This document shows positions 25,055-34,002 of a DNA stretch of 64,000 nt, piece by piece. The DNA comes from Scandinavium sp036409475 (GTDB lineage Bacteria; Pseudomonadota; Gammaproteobacteria; Enterobacterales; Enterobacteriaceae). The translations under genes were made by a program, and so were the position numbers. The notes below the pieces were generated by a model, which saw nothing but the letters and a program-made list of their open reading frames with translations, had not been told where the DNA came from and did not search any database. Position 1 is the stretch's first letter. Every line of letters starts with the position of its first letter. Where the stretch lies: positions 95,195-159,194 of the forward strand of contig NZ_JAYRCK010000009.1 of assembly GCF_036409475.1 (NCBI RefSeq), in the 5' to 3' direction.

Positions 25055-25316
25055 GGAAGCTAACTTCTCGTTTACTAGTAAGTTGTTGAAGGCAATGGCT
25101 ATTTAGGCTAGGATTTTTCCCAGGGTCGGCTGAAAAACGCATTTTGAAACGGGCCTGATGATAACCATCAAATTAAGGTCGCTAGTTTAATCGTTCCTGA
25201 TTGCGGCGGCTAGTCACAATCGTTTTGTCCTTACGCAGGTGCATTACGGCAAGGAGTGCCGAAAAACTTTATCGACTGAGCATCATGGAGTTGGATAGAG
25301 AATATCAGGAGGAATT

Positions 25317-25691
25317 TTGAGATCTGAACGAGGTTGGGCGGGTGTTTTCTGCTGTTTTGTCCTCTTTATTGTGGTGTGCCTTTATTTGTTACTGAATATG
25401 AAAGGCGCATTTCGTGCGTCAGGGCATCCTGAACTGGGGCTGTTGTTCTTCGTTATTCCCGGCGCGGTGGCCAGTTTTGTGTCATCGGGTCAGCGCGTGC
25501 TGTTGCCGCTGGTTGGGGCGATATTGGCAACGCCGGTGTGTCTGGTGGTGATGCGTGTGTGGCTGTTTTCACAGCGGTCTTTCTGGCAGGAACTGGCGTG
25601 GTTGTTCAGTGCGGTGTTTTGGTGCGCATTGGGCGCGCTTTGCTTCTTGTTTGTCAGCGCGCTGATAAGCGCAAAACGTGGGCGCCATTAA
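25317..25691 (+). CDS. ybjM: inner membrane protein YbjM
   Basis: The frame starts with TTG at 25317, with AGGAGGA five bases upstream; no ATG or GTG fits. The 124-residue product has four hydrophobic segments and matches E. coli YbjM (125) in RWAG-type start, VCLYLLLNMKGAFRASGHPE and SFWQELAWLFSAVFWCALGALCFLF. The role is unknown. The TTG start suggests low expression. It is convergent with grxA, with 15 bases between the stop codons. Confidence 0.88.
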   Translation: MRSERGWAGVFCCFVLFIVVCLYLLLNMKGAFRASGHPELGLLFFVIPGAVASFVSSGQRVLLPLVGAILATPVCLVVMRVWLFSQRSFWQELAWLFSAVFWCALGALCFLFVSALISAKRGRH

Positions 25692-25706
25692 CGCCCACGC
25701 CCTGTC

Positions 25707-25970
25707 TTAAGCGTAGAGACCCAGGTTTTCTTTGGCCCAGGCTTCGAAATCGGTAAAACCACCGATGTGAGTCTGGTCAACGAAAATCTGCGGTACGGTT
25801 TCTACTGGCTTACCCACGGTTTGTTCGAGGTCAGCTTTGCTGATGCCTTCGGCGTGAATATCGATATAACGGAAGTTGAAGTCGTCACGCCCGGCAGTCA
25901 GTTTTTCTGCCAGTTCTTTTGCACGAACGCAGTAAGGGCAACCTGGGCGACCAAAAATTACGGTAAACAT
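25707..25970 (-). CDS. grxA: glutaredoxin 1
   Basis: The ATG at 25970 gives 87 residues (E. coli 85) and the expected start FTVIFGRPGCPYC. The redox-active pair is C11-P-Y-C14; the TVPQIFVDQTHIGGFTDFEAW block supplies the cis-proline and the glutathione-binding GG. It reduces ribonucleotide reductase, PAPS reductase and glutathionylated proteins in the cytosol. In E. coli OxyR activates grxA from the region divergent to ybjC, which is 176 bases long here; I did not identify the OxyR site. Confidence 0.96.
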   Translation of the reverse strand: MFTVIFGRPGCPYCVRAKELAEKLTAGRDDFNFRYIDIHAEGISKADLEQTVGKPVETVPQIFVDQTHIGGFTDFEAWAKENLGLYA

Positions 25971-26146
25971 GTTTCTTCTCTCCTGATTCTGAGCCAGACG
26001 GCGAATGGGTGCTATGATGCCTGTACTCGCGTTTGCACGAAAGAAGGTTCTGCCTTTTGTTGCGATTTGTTCTGACGGCGAGATGCTATGTTTCGCCAAT
26101 CACAGTTGTTATCCTCCCCGCTATACTCATCGACCGGAGACTGACG

Positions 26147-26437
26147 ATGCGCTCACTCGGGGCCTTGCCCAAAAGCGTGCTGATACTGGAAGCCATGGGC
26201 ATGGTGCTTCTGGTGCTGGCGTGGCTTTCTCTCAATCTTTACATCACCTTGCCTGTGCCTTTTGACAGCCCAACCGCCGGGCTGGTGATGATTTTCGCAG
26301 GGATTTTATTGATGGTCCCTGCGGCTGTGGCGCTGTTTCGGGGCATGGCGCAGACCCTTGCCCCCCAGTTGATGCAGCGCAACGACGATAAACCCGTTTC
26401 GAAAGACCAGGATAAACGTGATGACGCCGACCATTGA
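26147..26437 (+). CDS. ybjC: small inner membrane protein YbjC
   Basis: The ATG at 26147 has GGAGA upstream and gives 96 residues (E. coli 95); the longer frame from 26033 runs through the grxA promoter. There are two transmembrane segments (about 10-30 and 42-63) and an acidic, Lys-rich tail ending DDADH. The function is unknown. Its end overlaps the nfsA start by about 20 bases, so ybjC-nfsA (and in E. coli rimK-ybjN) form a transcript that is SoxS/MarA responsive in E. coli. Confidence 0.92.
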   Translation: MRSLGALPKSVLILEAMGMVLLVLAWLSLNLYITLPVPFDSPTAGLVMIFAGILLMVPAAVALFRGMAQTLAPQLMQRNDDKPVSKDQDKRDDADH

Positions 26438-27143
26438 GAAGTTGTTAAACCACCGTTCGATTCGCCACTACACCGGCGAACCCATCACTCAGGCGCAGCG
26501 CGAAGCTATCATCGCCAGCGCTCAGGCCGCGTCCAGCTCAAGCTTTTTACAGTGCAGTTCGATTATCCGCATCACCGACCCTAACATGCGTGAGCAACTG
26601 GTGACGCTGACCGGCGGCCAACAGCATGTGGCGCAGGCTGCGGAATTTTGGGTGTTCTGCGCGGATTTCAACCGCCATCTGCAAATCTGCCCTGAAGCGC
26701 AGCTTGGCCTCGCCGAGCAATTGCTGCTTGGCGTGGTGGATACCGCGATGATGGCGCAAAATGCGATGGCTGCCGCAGAATCTCTGGGGCTTGGCGGGGT
26801 GTATATCGGTGGGATCCGTAACAGTATCGAAGCTGTAACTGAACTGCTGAATCTGCCTAAGCACGTGCTGCCGCTGTTCGGGCTGTGCCTGGGCTGGCCT
26901 GCGGATAATCCGGATGTGAAACCGCGCCTTCCGGCAAGCCTGCTGGTCCATGAAAATCACTATCAGCCTGTCGATGTAGCCGAACTTGCGCGCTATGACG
27001 AAGAGATAGCGAACTACTATCTTTCCCGCGGCAGCAACACACGACGTGACACCTGGAGCGACCATATTCGTCGCACCATCATCAAAGAGAACCGTCCGTT
27101 CATCCTCGACTACCTGCATAAACAGGGCTGGGCTATCCGTTAA
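26418..27143 (+). CDS. nfsA: oxygen-insensitive NADPH nitroreductase NfsA
   Basis: The product has 241 residues from tandem ATGs at 26418 and 26421; the second gives the 240 of E. coli. The FMN-binding nitroreductase fold is evident in HRSIRHYTGEPI, SSSSFLQCSSIIRI, VDTAMMAQNAMAAAESLGLGGVYIGGIRN and the end DTWSDHIRRTIIKENRPF. It reduces nitroaromatics and quinones with NADPH by two-electron steps; loss gives nitrofurantoin resistance. The start lies inside ybjC, suggesting translational coupling. Confidence 0.96.
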   Translation: MMTPTIEKLLNHRSIRHYTGEPITQAQREAIIASAQAASSSSFLQCSSIIRITDPNMREQLVTLTGGQQHVAQAAEFWVFCADFNRHLQICPEAQLGLAEQLLLGVVDTAMMAQNAMAAAESLGLGGVYIGGIRNSIEAVTELLNLPKHVLPLFGLCLGWPADNPDVKPRLPASLLVHENHYQPVDVAELARYDEEIANYYLSRGSNTRRDTWSDHIRRTIIKENRPFILDYLHKQGWAIR

Positions 27144-27173
27144 ATTTCACTGCGTGTATGATGTGAGACTGAA

Positions 27174-27245
27174 AAAGAAGGAAAAAGCGTGTTTTTTCCT
27201 TCTTTTTCGTTAGCAGCCGAAAATCAATGAATTGATTTTCCTTTT
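27174..27245. repeat. two-palindrome intergenic repeat, copy 1 (after nfsA)
   Basis: A hairpin AAGAAGGAAAAA/TTTTTCCTTCTT is followed by GTTAGCAGCC and then a second palindrome GAAAATCAAT-GA-ATTGATTTTC. Almost the same 70 bases occur at 40503-40571. The first hairpin has a T-rich 3' arm and could end nfsA transcription. Confidence 0.8.
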
Positions 27246-27337
27246 CTCTTAAAAGCAAAGACAGAGAGTGGCCGCTGAATTGGGTTAGCGGGGTACAGCA
27301 GTGCCTGCCTTTTTCAGGGGAAACAGTGAGGTGCAGG

Positions 27338-28240
27338 GTGAAAATAGCCATTTTGTCCCGGGACGGAACGCTCTGGTCCTGTAAACGTCTTCGTGAGGCC
27401 GCCACTCAGCGCGGCCATCTGGTCGATATTCTTGACCCGCTTTCCTGCTATATGAACATCAGCCCGGCGGCCTCGTCCATTCACTATAAAGGCCGCCAGT
27501 TGCCGCAGTATGATGCGGTTATCCCGCGTATCGGTTCCGCGATTACCTTCTATGGCACAGCAGCGTTACGCCAGTTTGAGCTGCTTGGCAGCTATCCTCT
27601 GAATGAATCCGTTGCCATTACCCGCGCCCGCGACAAACTGCGTTCGTTACAGCTGTTGGCGAGGCAGGGCATTGACCTGCCAGTGACCGGCATTGCGCAT
27701 TCTCCTGACGACACCAGTGATCTGATTGACATGGTCGGCGGTGCGCCGCTGGTGGTGAAGCTGGTGGAAGGCACGCAGGGCATTGGCGTGGTGCTAGCGG
27801 AAACTCGCCAGGCGGCAGAAAGCGTGATTGATGCGTTTCGTGGCCTTAATGCCCACATTCTGGTGCAGGAATACATTCAGGAAGCGAAAGGGCGTGATAT
27901 CCGCTGTCTGGTGGTGGGCGACGAAGTTGTAGCCGCAATTGAGCGTCGCGCGAAAGAAGGGGATTTCCGTTCCAACCTGCACCGTGGTGGCGTGGCGACA
28001 ATCGCAAATATCACCCCGCTTGAGCGTGAGATGGCGCTTAAAGCTGCGCAAACGCTGGGGCTGGATGTGGCGGGCGTTGATATTCTGCGCGCCGAGCGTG
28101 GGCCGCTGGTGATGGAAGTAAATGCTTCGCCGGGGCTTGAAGGGATCGAAAAAACAACCGGCATCGATATTGCCGGGAAAATGATCCAGTGGATCGAACG
28201 CCACGCGCAGCCAGGCTTTTGTCTGAAAACGGGTGGATAG
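27338..28240 (+). CDS. rimK: ribosomal protein S6 glutamate ligase RimK
   Basis: I take the GTG at 27338 as start, giving 300 residues as in E. coli; GAGG precedes it, and the in-frame start at 27326 adds four residues. The ATP-grasp domain is complete: LVVKLVEGTQGIGVVL (P-loop-like), ILVQEYIQEAKGRDIR, ERRAKEGDFRSNLHRGG and VMEVNASPGLEGIE. RimK adds glutamates to the C-terminus of ribosomal protein S6 and can also make poly-alpha-glutamate. It is in the ybjC-nfsA-rimK-ybjN order of E. coli, although the repeat at 27174 separates it from nfsA by about 190 bases. Confidence 0.95.
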   Translation: MKIAILSRDGTLWSCKRLREAATQRGHLVDILDPLSCYMNISPAASSIHYKGRQLPQYDAVIPRIGSAITFYGTAALRQFELLGSYPLNESVAITRARDKLRSLQLLARQGIDLPVTGIAHSPDDTSDLIDMVGGAPLVVKLVEGTQGIGVVLAETRQAAESVIDAFRGLNAHILVQEYIQEAKGRDIRCLVVGDEVVAAIERRAKEGDFRSNLHRGGVATIANITPLEREMALKAAQTLGLDVAGVDILRAERGPLVMEVNASPGLEGIEKTTGIDIAGKMIQWIERHAQPGFCLKTGG

Positions 28241-28345
28241 CCCAGATTTCACCTGTGTCGTAGCATCTGAGCCGTTTTTTGCGTACCCTGTTATCCGCTT
28301 TATTCAGGTTTCGCTTTTCTTTCACAGCAAGAGGTTTCACGGTTT

Positions 28346-28825
28346 ATGGATTCACTGATCGTTCCGGGTCTGGATACACTGCGTCAATGGCTCGACGAAA
28401 TGGGCATCAGCTTCTATGAGTGTGATACCTGTCAGGCACTGCACTTGCCGCACATGCAGAATTTTGACGGCATTTTTGATGCCAAACTCGATCTTCTGGA
28501 TAACGTGGTGCTGTTTTCCGCGCTGGCTGAAGTGAAGCCTTCCGCGCTGCTGCCGCTGGCCTCCGACCTGTCGTCCATCAACGCCAGTTCACTCACGGTG
28601 AAAGCGTTCCTCGATATTCAGGACGATAACCTGCCGAAGATGGTGGTGTGCCAGTCGCTGTCGGTCAATGTGGGCGTGACGCGCGAGCAGTTTGAATGGT
28701 TCTTCCGTCAGAGCGAAGAGCAGGTGTCGATGGTTATCCTTGAAGCGGCTTCTCATCAGCTGCTGTTTAAAGGTGATGAAGAAGAGCAACCGATGGAAGA
28801 GTCGCAATTCCATTTTCTTCACTGA
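28346..28825 (+). CDS. ybjN: YbjN, T3SS-chaperone-fold regulator
   Basis: The 159-residue acidic protein matches E. coli YbjN (158): VPGLDTLRQWLDEMGISFYECDTCQALHLPHMQNFDG at the start and SSLTVKAFLDIQDDNLPK in the middle. The fold resembles type III secretion chaperones. In E. coli its overexpression lowers motility and biofilm and changes metabolic genes; the mechanism is unknown. It sits 105 bases after rimK. Confidence 0.92.
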   Translation: MDSLIVPGLDTLRQWLDEMGISFYECDTCQALHLPHMQNFDGIFDAKLDLLDNVVLFSALAEVKPSALLPLASDLSSINASSLTVKAFLDIQDDNLPKMVVCQSLSVNVGVTREQFEWFFRQSEEQVSMVILEAASHQLLFKGDEEEQPMEESQFHFLH

Positions 28826-29230
28826 TGCCTTTCCCGATTAACGCAGCCGCTACCAGCGCGGCTGTGTAAAACCCCGCAATATTCTGCTGTTAACCTCTTC
28901 TTAAAGCATTATTCACCACTTCCCGGCGCATGCAGGCTTATGCCATAAAGTGATCTTGCATAAAAAATTGATAAAAGACGTTTTTTTACCCGAGCTATAG
29001 CCTCGAATCCTGGCTAAAGTTATTCTTGCGAAACCCCGTCAGAGCGGGTTAAACACTGCGTTCAAAGCAATGTGGCGTGCAAAATTCTGACGAGTAAGCG
29101 AGCAATGCCTGCCGGGAGAGCGCCTCTCTCCTTTTCTTAGCAGACTGACAAAGTATGCATGATTTTTGCATGCATCGATGTGCGACGATTTTGGTCCGAA
29201 TGTTAACGGACGTTGATAAGGAAACGAGCT
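28826..29230. promoter_or_regulatory. leader/promoter region of potFGHI
   Basis: These 405 bases contain no ORF. They include AT-rich stretches at 28955-28990, an inverted repeat ATGCAT...ATGCAT at about 29155-29175, and a GC-rich hairpin (GGGAGAGCGCCTCTCTCC) near 29115-29132. In E. coli potFGHI is in the nitrogen (NtrC) regulon; I searched for a sigma-54 box by eye and found none with correct spacing. Confidence 0.4.
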
Positions 29231-30343
29231 ATGACCGCCTTGAGTAAGAAATGGTTAACGGGTCTGGTAACGGGTGCGCTGATGGCAGTCTCTGCAGGTG
29301 CGCTCGCCGCTGAACAAAAAACGCTGCATATTTATAACTGGTCTGATTATATCGCCCCGGACACGCTGGCGAATTTCACCAAAGAAACCGGCATTAAAGT
29401 GGTGTACGACGTGTTTGATTCCAACGAAGTGCTGGAAGGCAAACTGATGGCGGGCAGCACCGGTTATGACCTCGTAGTGCCATCGTCCCAGTTCCTGGAA
29501 CGTCAGGCACAGGCGGGGATTTTCCAGCCGATTGATAAGAGCAAGCTGCCGAATTACAAGAATCTCGACCCTGAAATGCTCAAGCTGGTGGCGCAAAACG
29601 ACCACGATAATAAGTACGGCATTCCGTACATGATGGTCACCACCGGCATTGGCTACAACGTCGATAAGGTGAAAGCGGCACTGGGTAAAGATGCGCCAGT
29701 GGACAGCTGGGATCTTATCCTCAAGCCTGAAAACCTCGAAAAACTGAAAAGCTGCGGAGTCTCCTTCCTGGATGCGCCGAGCGAAATTTATGCCGCCGTG
29801 CTGCACTACCTCGGTAAAGATCCTAACAGCTCCGATCCGAAAGATTACAGCGGAGCCGCCAACGATCTGCTGCTGAAGCTGCGTCCGTTCATCCGTTATT
29901 TCCACTCTTCTCAGTACATCAACGATCTGGCGAACGGTGACATCTGCGTGTCGATTGGCTGGTCTGGTGACATTCTGCAGGCGGCAAATCGCGCCAAAGA
30001 AGCCAAAAATGGCGTGAACATTGCCTACACCATTCCGAAGGAAGGGGCGATGGTTTACTTCGATATGTTCGCCATTCCTAAGGATGCGAAAAATACCGAT
30101 GGAGCCTATCAGTTCCTGAACTACCTGCTGCGCCCGGATGTGGTGGCGAACATCAGTAATCACGTTTATTACGCCAACGCCAACAAAGCGGCCACGCCGT
30201 TACTGAATGCTGAAGTGCGTGATAACCCAGGGATTTATCCGCCAGCCGACGTTCGTGCGAAGTTGTTCACGCAGACTGTGTTGTCGCCAAAAATTGACCG
30301 CGTCATCACCCGTTCGTGGACGACGGTTAAGACCGGTAAATAA
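29231..30343 (+). CDS. potF: putrescine-binding periplasmic protein PotF
   Basis: The ATG at 29231 gives 370 residues, as in E. coli, with a 26-residue signal peptide ending in LAA. It is a spermidine/putrescine-binding type II periplasmic protein. Ligand-site blocks are conserved: YNWSDYIAPDT (Trp/Ser near the start), DVFDSNEVLEGKLMAGSTGYDLVVPSS, SSQYINDLANGDICVSIGWSGD and the ending ANKAATPL..PGIYPPADVR. It delivers putrescine to PotHI. It is first in potFGHI, which lies in one direction with 127 bases and a REP hairpin before potG. Confidence 0.97.
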   Translation: MTALSKKWLTGLVTGALMAVSAGALAAEQKTLHIYNWSDYIAPDTLANFTKETGIKVVYDVFDSNEVLEGKLMAGSTGYDLVVPSSQFLERQAQAGIFQPIDKSKLPNYKNLDPEMLKLVAQNDHDNKYGIPYMMVTTGIGYNVDKVKAALGKDAPVDSWDLILKPENLEKLKSCGVSFLDAPSEIYAAVLHYLGKDPNSSDPKDYSGAANDLLLKLRPFIRYFHSSQYINDLANGDICVSIGWSGDILQAANRAKEAKNGVNIAYTIPKEGAMVYFDMFAIPKDAKNTDGAYQFLNYLLRPDVVANISNHVYYANANKAATPLLNAEVRDNPGIYPPADVRAKLFTQTVLSPKIDRVITRSWTTVKTGK

Positions 30344-30351
30344 AGCAGACA

Positions 30352-30379
30352 TGCCCGGTCAGCGAAGCGCTACCGGGCA
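30352..30379. repeat. REP-like hairpin between potF and potG
   Basis: TGCCCGGT and ACCGGGCA form a perfect 8-base stem around a 12-base loop, just after potF. This probably stabilises potF mRNA so that the binding protein is made in excess of the transporter. Confidence 0.65.
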
Positions 30380-30470
30380 CTATCCGCACCAGGTCAGTGC
30401 ATCTGCACTGTGAAGTTCTTTGTAGGGTACCGGACCTTACAAAGGGTTGTTTTTACCGGAGAGCACCATC

Positions 30471-31604
30471 GTGACCGACGCAATCCCACGCCCACAGGCG
30501 AAAACCCGCAAGGCGCTGACCCCGCTGCTGGAAATCCGCAACCTGACCAAATCCTTTGACGGCCAGCACGCCGTCGATGACGTCAGCCTCACCATTTACA
30601 AAGGCGAAATCTTTGCTCTGCTCGGCGCATCGGGCTGTGGTAAATCCACGTTGCTGCGCATGCTGGCCGGGTTTGAACAACCGACTGCCGGGCAAATTGT
30701 GCTCGATGGCGTAGACCTGTCGCAGGTGCCGCCCTATCAGCGTCCCATCAACATGATGTTTCAATCTTACGCGTTGTTCCCGCACATGACCGTTGAGCAG
30801 AATATCGCCTTTGGCCTCAAGCAGGACAAACTGCCGAAGGCGGAAATCACAGCGCGCGTGCAGGAAATGCTCAGCCTGGTGCACATGCAGGAGTTTGCAA
30901 AACGTAAGCCACATCAGCTTTCAGGTGGGCAACGTCAGCGTGTGGCGCTGGCCCGCAGCCTGGCCAAACGGCCTAAATTATTGCTGCTTGATGAACCGAT
31001 GGGGGCGCTGGACAAAAAACTGCGCGACAGAATGCAGCTTGAAGTGGTCGATATTCTTGAGCGCGTGGGCGTGACCTGCGTGATGGTGACCCACGATCAG
31101 GAAGAAGCGATGACCATGGCCGGGCGCATCGCCATTATGAACCGCGGTAAGTTTGTGCAGATTGGCGAACCGGAAGAGATTTACGAGCATCCTACGACGC
31201 GCTACAGCGCCGAATTTATCGGTTCAGTGAATGTGTTCGAAGGACTGCTGAAGGAGAGACAAGAAGACGGCCTGGTGATTGATTCCCCGGGGCTGGTGCA
31301 TCCGCTTAAAGTCGATCCGGATGCTTCGGTTGTCGACAACGTGCCGGTTTACGTGGCGCTGCGCCCGGAAAAAATCATGCTCTGCGAAGACCCGCCTGCG
31401 GATGGCTATAACTTTGCCGTCGGGGAAGTGGTGCACATCGCTTATCTTGGCGACCTGTCGATTTATCACGTGCGGCTGAAAAGTGGCCAGATGATCAGCG
31501 CCCAGTTGCAGAACGAACACCGCTATCGCAAAGGTCTGCCGACCTGGGGCGATGAGGTGCGTTTGTGCTGGGATGCCGACAGCTGTGTTGTTCTGACGGT
31601 GTAG
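30471..31604 (+). CDS. potG: putrescine ABC transporter ATPase PotG
   Basis: The start is GTG at 30471 with CCGGAGAG upstream, giving 377 residues as in E. coli; an in-frame ATG at 30447 has no site. ABC motifs: Walker A GASGCGKST, Q-loop NMMFQSYALFPH, signature LSGGQRQR, Walker B LLLLDEPMGALD and switch HDQEEA. The C-terminal TOBE domain is complete (about 290-377). It powers putrescine uptake with PotH and PotI at the inner membrane. Confidence 0.96.
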   Translation: MTDAIPRPQAKTRKALTPLLEIRNLTKSFDGQHAVDDVSLTIYKGEIFALLGASGCGKSTLLRMLAGFEQPTAGQIVLDGVDLSQVPPYQRPINMMFQSYALFPHMTVEQNIAFGLKQDKLPKAEITARVQEMLSLVHMQEFAKRKPHQLSGGQRQRVALARSLAKRPKLLLLDEPMGALDKKLRDRMQLEVVDILERVGVTCVMVTHDQEEAMTMAGRIAIMNRGKFVQIGEPEEIYEHPTTRYSAEFIGSVNVFEGLLKERQEDGLVIDSPGLVHPLKVDPDASVVDNVPVYVALRPEKIMLCEDPPADGYNFAVGEVVHIAYLGDLSIYHVRLKSGQMISAQLQNEHRYRKGLPTWGDEVRLCWDADSCVVLTV

Positions 31605-31615
31605 GGGGAAGGGCG

Positions 31616-32569
31616 ATGAGCACTTTAGAACCCGCAACACGCGCGAAACCGCCCGCCGGTTTTCCCGCATGGCTGGCAAAAATGCAGATGAAACACGGTC
31701 GCAAACTGGTGATAGCCCTGCCGTATATCTGGCTGATCCTGCTGTTTTTGCTGCCGTTTCTTATTGTCTTTAAAATCAGCCTTGCCGATATGGCGAGGGC
31801 TATCCCGCCGTATACCGACTTGTGGGAATGGGCCGACGACCAGATAACGCTGACCCTTAACCTCGGCAACTTCCTGTCGCTGACCGACGATCCGCTCTAT
31901 GTTGAGGCTTATCTGCAGTCTTTGCAGGTGGCGGCTATCTCGACATTTTGCTGCTTACTGTTGGGCTATCCGCTCGCCTGGGCCGTGGCGCACAGCAAGC
32001 CGTCAACGCGTAATATCTTGTTGTTGCTGGTTATCCTGCCGTCATGGACGTCGTTTTTGATTCGCGTGTATGCCTGGATTGGCATCCTGAAAAGTAATGG
32101 CATTCTGAACAACTTCCTGATGTGGACAGGGATAATCCACCAGCCGCTGGAAATTCTGCACACCAACTTAGCGGTCTATATCGGCATTGTGTACGCCTAT
32201 CTGCCGTTTATGGTATTGCCGATTTATACCGCGCTGACGCGTATCGATTACTCGCTGGTGGAAGCTTCGCTGGATTTGGGTGCCAAACCGCTGAAGACCT
32301 TCTTCAGCGTGATTGTGCCGCTGACCAAAGGTGGGATTATCGCGGGCTCAATGCTGGTGTTTATTCCGGCCGTGGGCGAGTTTGTTATTCCTGAACTGTT
32401 GGGCGGCCCGGACACTATCATGATTGGTCGCGTGCTGTGGCAGGAGTTCTTCAATAACCGCGACTGGCCTGTCGCCTCGGCGGTGGCGGTCGTCATGCTG
32501 CTGCTGTTGATTGTGCCCATTATGTGGTTCCACAAGCATCAGCAGAAACAGATGGGGGATCACGGATGA
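31616..32569 (+). CDS. potH: putrescine ABC transporter permease PotH
   Basis: The ATG at 31616 gives 317 residues (E. coli 317). It is a six-transmembrane ABC permease with a long N-terminal cytoplasmic stretch and the EAA loop IDYSLVEASLDLGAKPLKTFFSVIVPL that docks on PotG. It starts 11 bases after potG and its stop overlaps potI by four bases. Confidence 0.96.
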   Translation: MSTLEPATRAKPPAGFPAWLAKMQMKHGRKLVIALPYIWLILLFLLPFLIVFKISLADMARAIPPYTDLWEWADDQITLTLNLGNFLSLTDDPLYVEAYLQSLQVAAISTFCCLLLGYPLAWAVAHSKPSTRNILLLLVILPSWTSFLIRVYAWIGILKSNGILNNFLMWTGIIHQPLEILHTNLAVYIGIVYAYLPFMVLPIYTALTRIDYSLVEASLDLGAKPLKTFFSVIVPLTKGGIIAGSMLVFIPAVGEFVIPELLGGPDTIMIGRVLWQEFFNNRDWPVASAVAVVMLLLLIVPIMWFHKHQQKQMGDHG

Positions 32570-33411
32570 ACAATTTACCGGTCGTTCGCTCTCCGTGGCG
32601 CATTTTGATTCTGGTGCTCGGGTTTACATTCCTCTACGCGCCGATGCTGATGCTGGTTATCTACTCGTTCAACAGCTCAAAACTGGTGACGGTGTGGGCT
32701 GGCTGGTCAACGCGCTGGTACGGCGAGCTGTTCCGCGACGATGCAATGATGAGTGCCGTGGGGTTGAGTCTGACCATCGCGGCCTGTGCGGCAACGATGG
32801 CGGTGATCCTCGGCACCATTGCGGCTGTGGTGATGGTTCGCTTCGGGCGTTTCCGTGGCTCGAACGGTTTCGCGTTTATGATAACCGCGCCGCTGGTTAT
32901 GCCAGACGTCATCACCGGCTTGTCACTGTTGCTGCTGTTTGTCGCACTCGGGCACGCTATCGGCTGGCCTGCAGAGCGAGGGATGCTGACCATCTGGCTG
33001 GCGCACGTCACCTTCTGTACTGCGTATGTCGCCGTGGTGATCAACTCTCGTCTGCGTGAGCTTGACCGCTCGATAGAAGAGGCGGCAATGGATCTCGGTG
33101 CCACGCCGCTGAAGATCTTTTTCATCATCACGCTGCCGATGATCATGCCTGCGGTGATTTCCGGCTGGCTGCTGGCGTTTACGCTTTCGCTTGATGACCT
33201 GGTGATCGCCAGCTTCGTGTCCGGGCCGGGGGCAACCACGCTGCCGATGCTGGTGTTCTCCAGTGTTCGCATGGGCGTTAACCCAGAAATCAATGCCCTG
33301 GCGACACTGATCCTGGGTGTGGTCGGCATTATTGGGTTGATCGCCTGGTTACTCATGGCAAGATCCGAAAAGCAGCGGGCGCGCGATATCCAGCGTGCAA
33401 GACGAGGCTGA
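32566..33411 (+). CDS. potI: putrescine ABC transporter permease PotI
   Basis: The ATG at 32566 overlaps the potH stop (ATGA) and gives 281 residues, identical in length to E. coli PotI. It has six transmembrane segments and the EAA loop DRSIEEAAMDLGATPLKIFFIITLP. Together with PotH it forms the channel of the putrescine importer. It is the last gene of the operon; a strong terminator follows. Confidence 0.96.
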   Translation: MNNLPVVRSPWRILILVLGFTFLYAPMLMLVIYSFNSSKLVTVWAGWSTRWYGELFRDDAMMSAVGLSLTIAACAATMAVILGTIAAVVMVRFGRFRGSNGFAFMITAPLVMPDVITGLSLLLLFVALGHAIGWPAERGMLTIWLAHVTFCTAYVAVVINSRLRELDRSIEEAAMDLGATPLKIFFIITLPMIMPAVISGWLLAFTLSLDDLVIASFVSGPGATTLPMLVFSSVRMGVNPEINALATLILGVVGIIGLIAWLLMARSEKQRARDIQRARRG

Positions 33412-33440
33412 ACCGCATAAAATCCTCTCAGTTGTGTCAT

Positions 33441-33471
33441 CGTCTCCTCCGGATAGCGGGGGAGACGTTTT
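33441..33471 (+). terminator. terminator of potFGHI
   Basis: CGTCTCCTCC pairs with GGGGGAGACG nearly perfectly, followed by TTTT. The 3' arm ends at 33467, directly before the ATG at 33473 that begins the ancestral ybjO frame. Confidence 0.85.
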
Positions 33472-33486
33472 CATGGAAGGCCACAA

Positions 33487-33960
33487 TTGCGACTTTTTTC
33501 TAAATCACGACATTCACATGCCAGTCTGAATGTGCCTGCGTTGGTGCAGGTGGCGGCGCTCGCCATCATTTTGATTCGTGCTCTCGACCTGTTAATGATT
33601 TTTGATTTGCTTGGCCTGCGCGGGCTGGAAGATTTTGTCCTGCGCAGCGTCCAGACCTGGACGCTGACCCTGGTGTTTCTTGCCAGCCTGCTGTTGGTGT
33701 TCGTCGAAATTGGCTGTGCGTTTTCACTGGTGAAAGGGCGCAACTGGGCGCGATGGGTGTATCTGCTGACCCAGGTCATCACCACCAGCTATTTATGGGC
33801 ATCCTCTTTGGGCTATGGTTATCCTGAGCTGTTCAGCATTGCCGGAGAGACGAAAAGAGAGATTTTCCGCTCGCTGGTGATGCAAAAATTGCCGGATCTG
33901 CTGGTGCTGTTGCTGCTTTTTGTCCCTGCGGCCAGCCGTCGGTTTTTCCGCCTGCAATAA
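33487..33960 (+). CDS. ybjO: inner membrane protein YbjO, start region disturbed
   Basis: The open frame of 157 codons (TTG at 33487) matches E. coli YbjO from residue 9 onward: SRHSHASLNVPALVQVAALAIILIRALDLLMIFD, then SVQTWTLTLVFLASLLLVFVEIGCAFSLVKGRNWARW. It has four transmembrane segments. The ATG expected from E. coli (33473, encoding M-E-G..) lies in another frame and ends after 18 codons, so one base seems lost between 33475 and 33490 compared with E. coli. Either the TTG is used, although no good ribosome site is at the right distance, or the gene is inactive. The function of YbjO is unknown. Confidence 0.75.
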   Translation: MRLFSKSRHSHASLNVPALVQVAALAIILIRALDLLMIFDLLGLRGLEDFVLRSVQTWTLTLVFLASLLLVFVEIGCAFSLVKGRNWARWVYLLTQVITTSYLWASSLGYGYPELFSIAGETKREIFRSLVMQKLPDLLVLLLLFVPAASRRFFRLQ

Positions 33961-34002
33961 CGGTGATACAATTCCGCCCCTTCAAATTTCCAGGGTTACT
34001 CT

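Noticed and set aside
28980..29060. Possible sigma-54 promoter (TGGC...TTGC) before potF
   Set aside because: The two halves are about nine bases apart where five are needed, so it does not fit the consensus.
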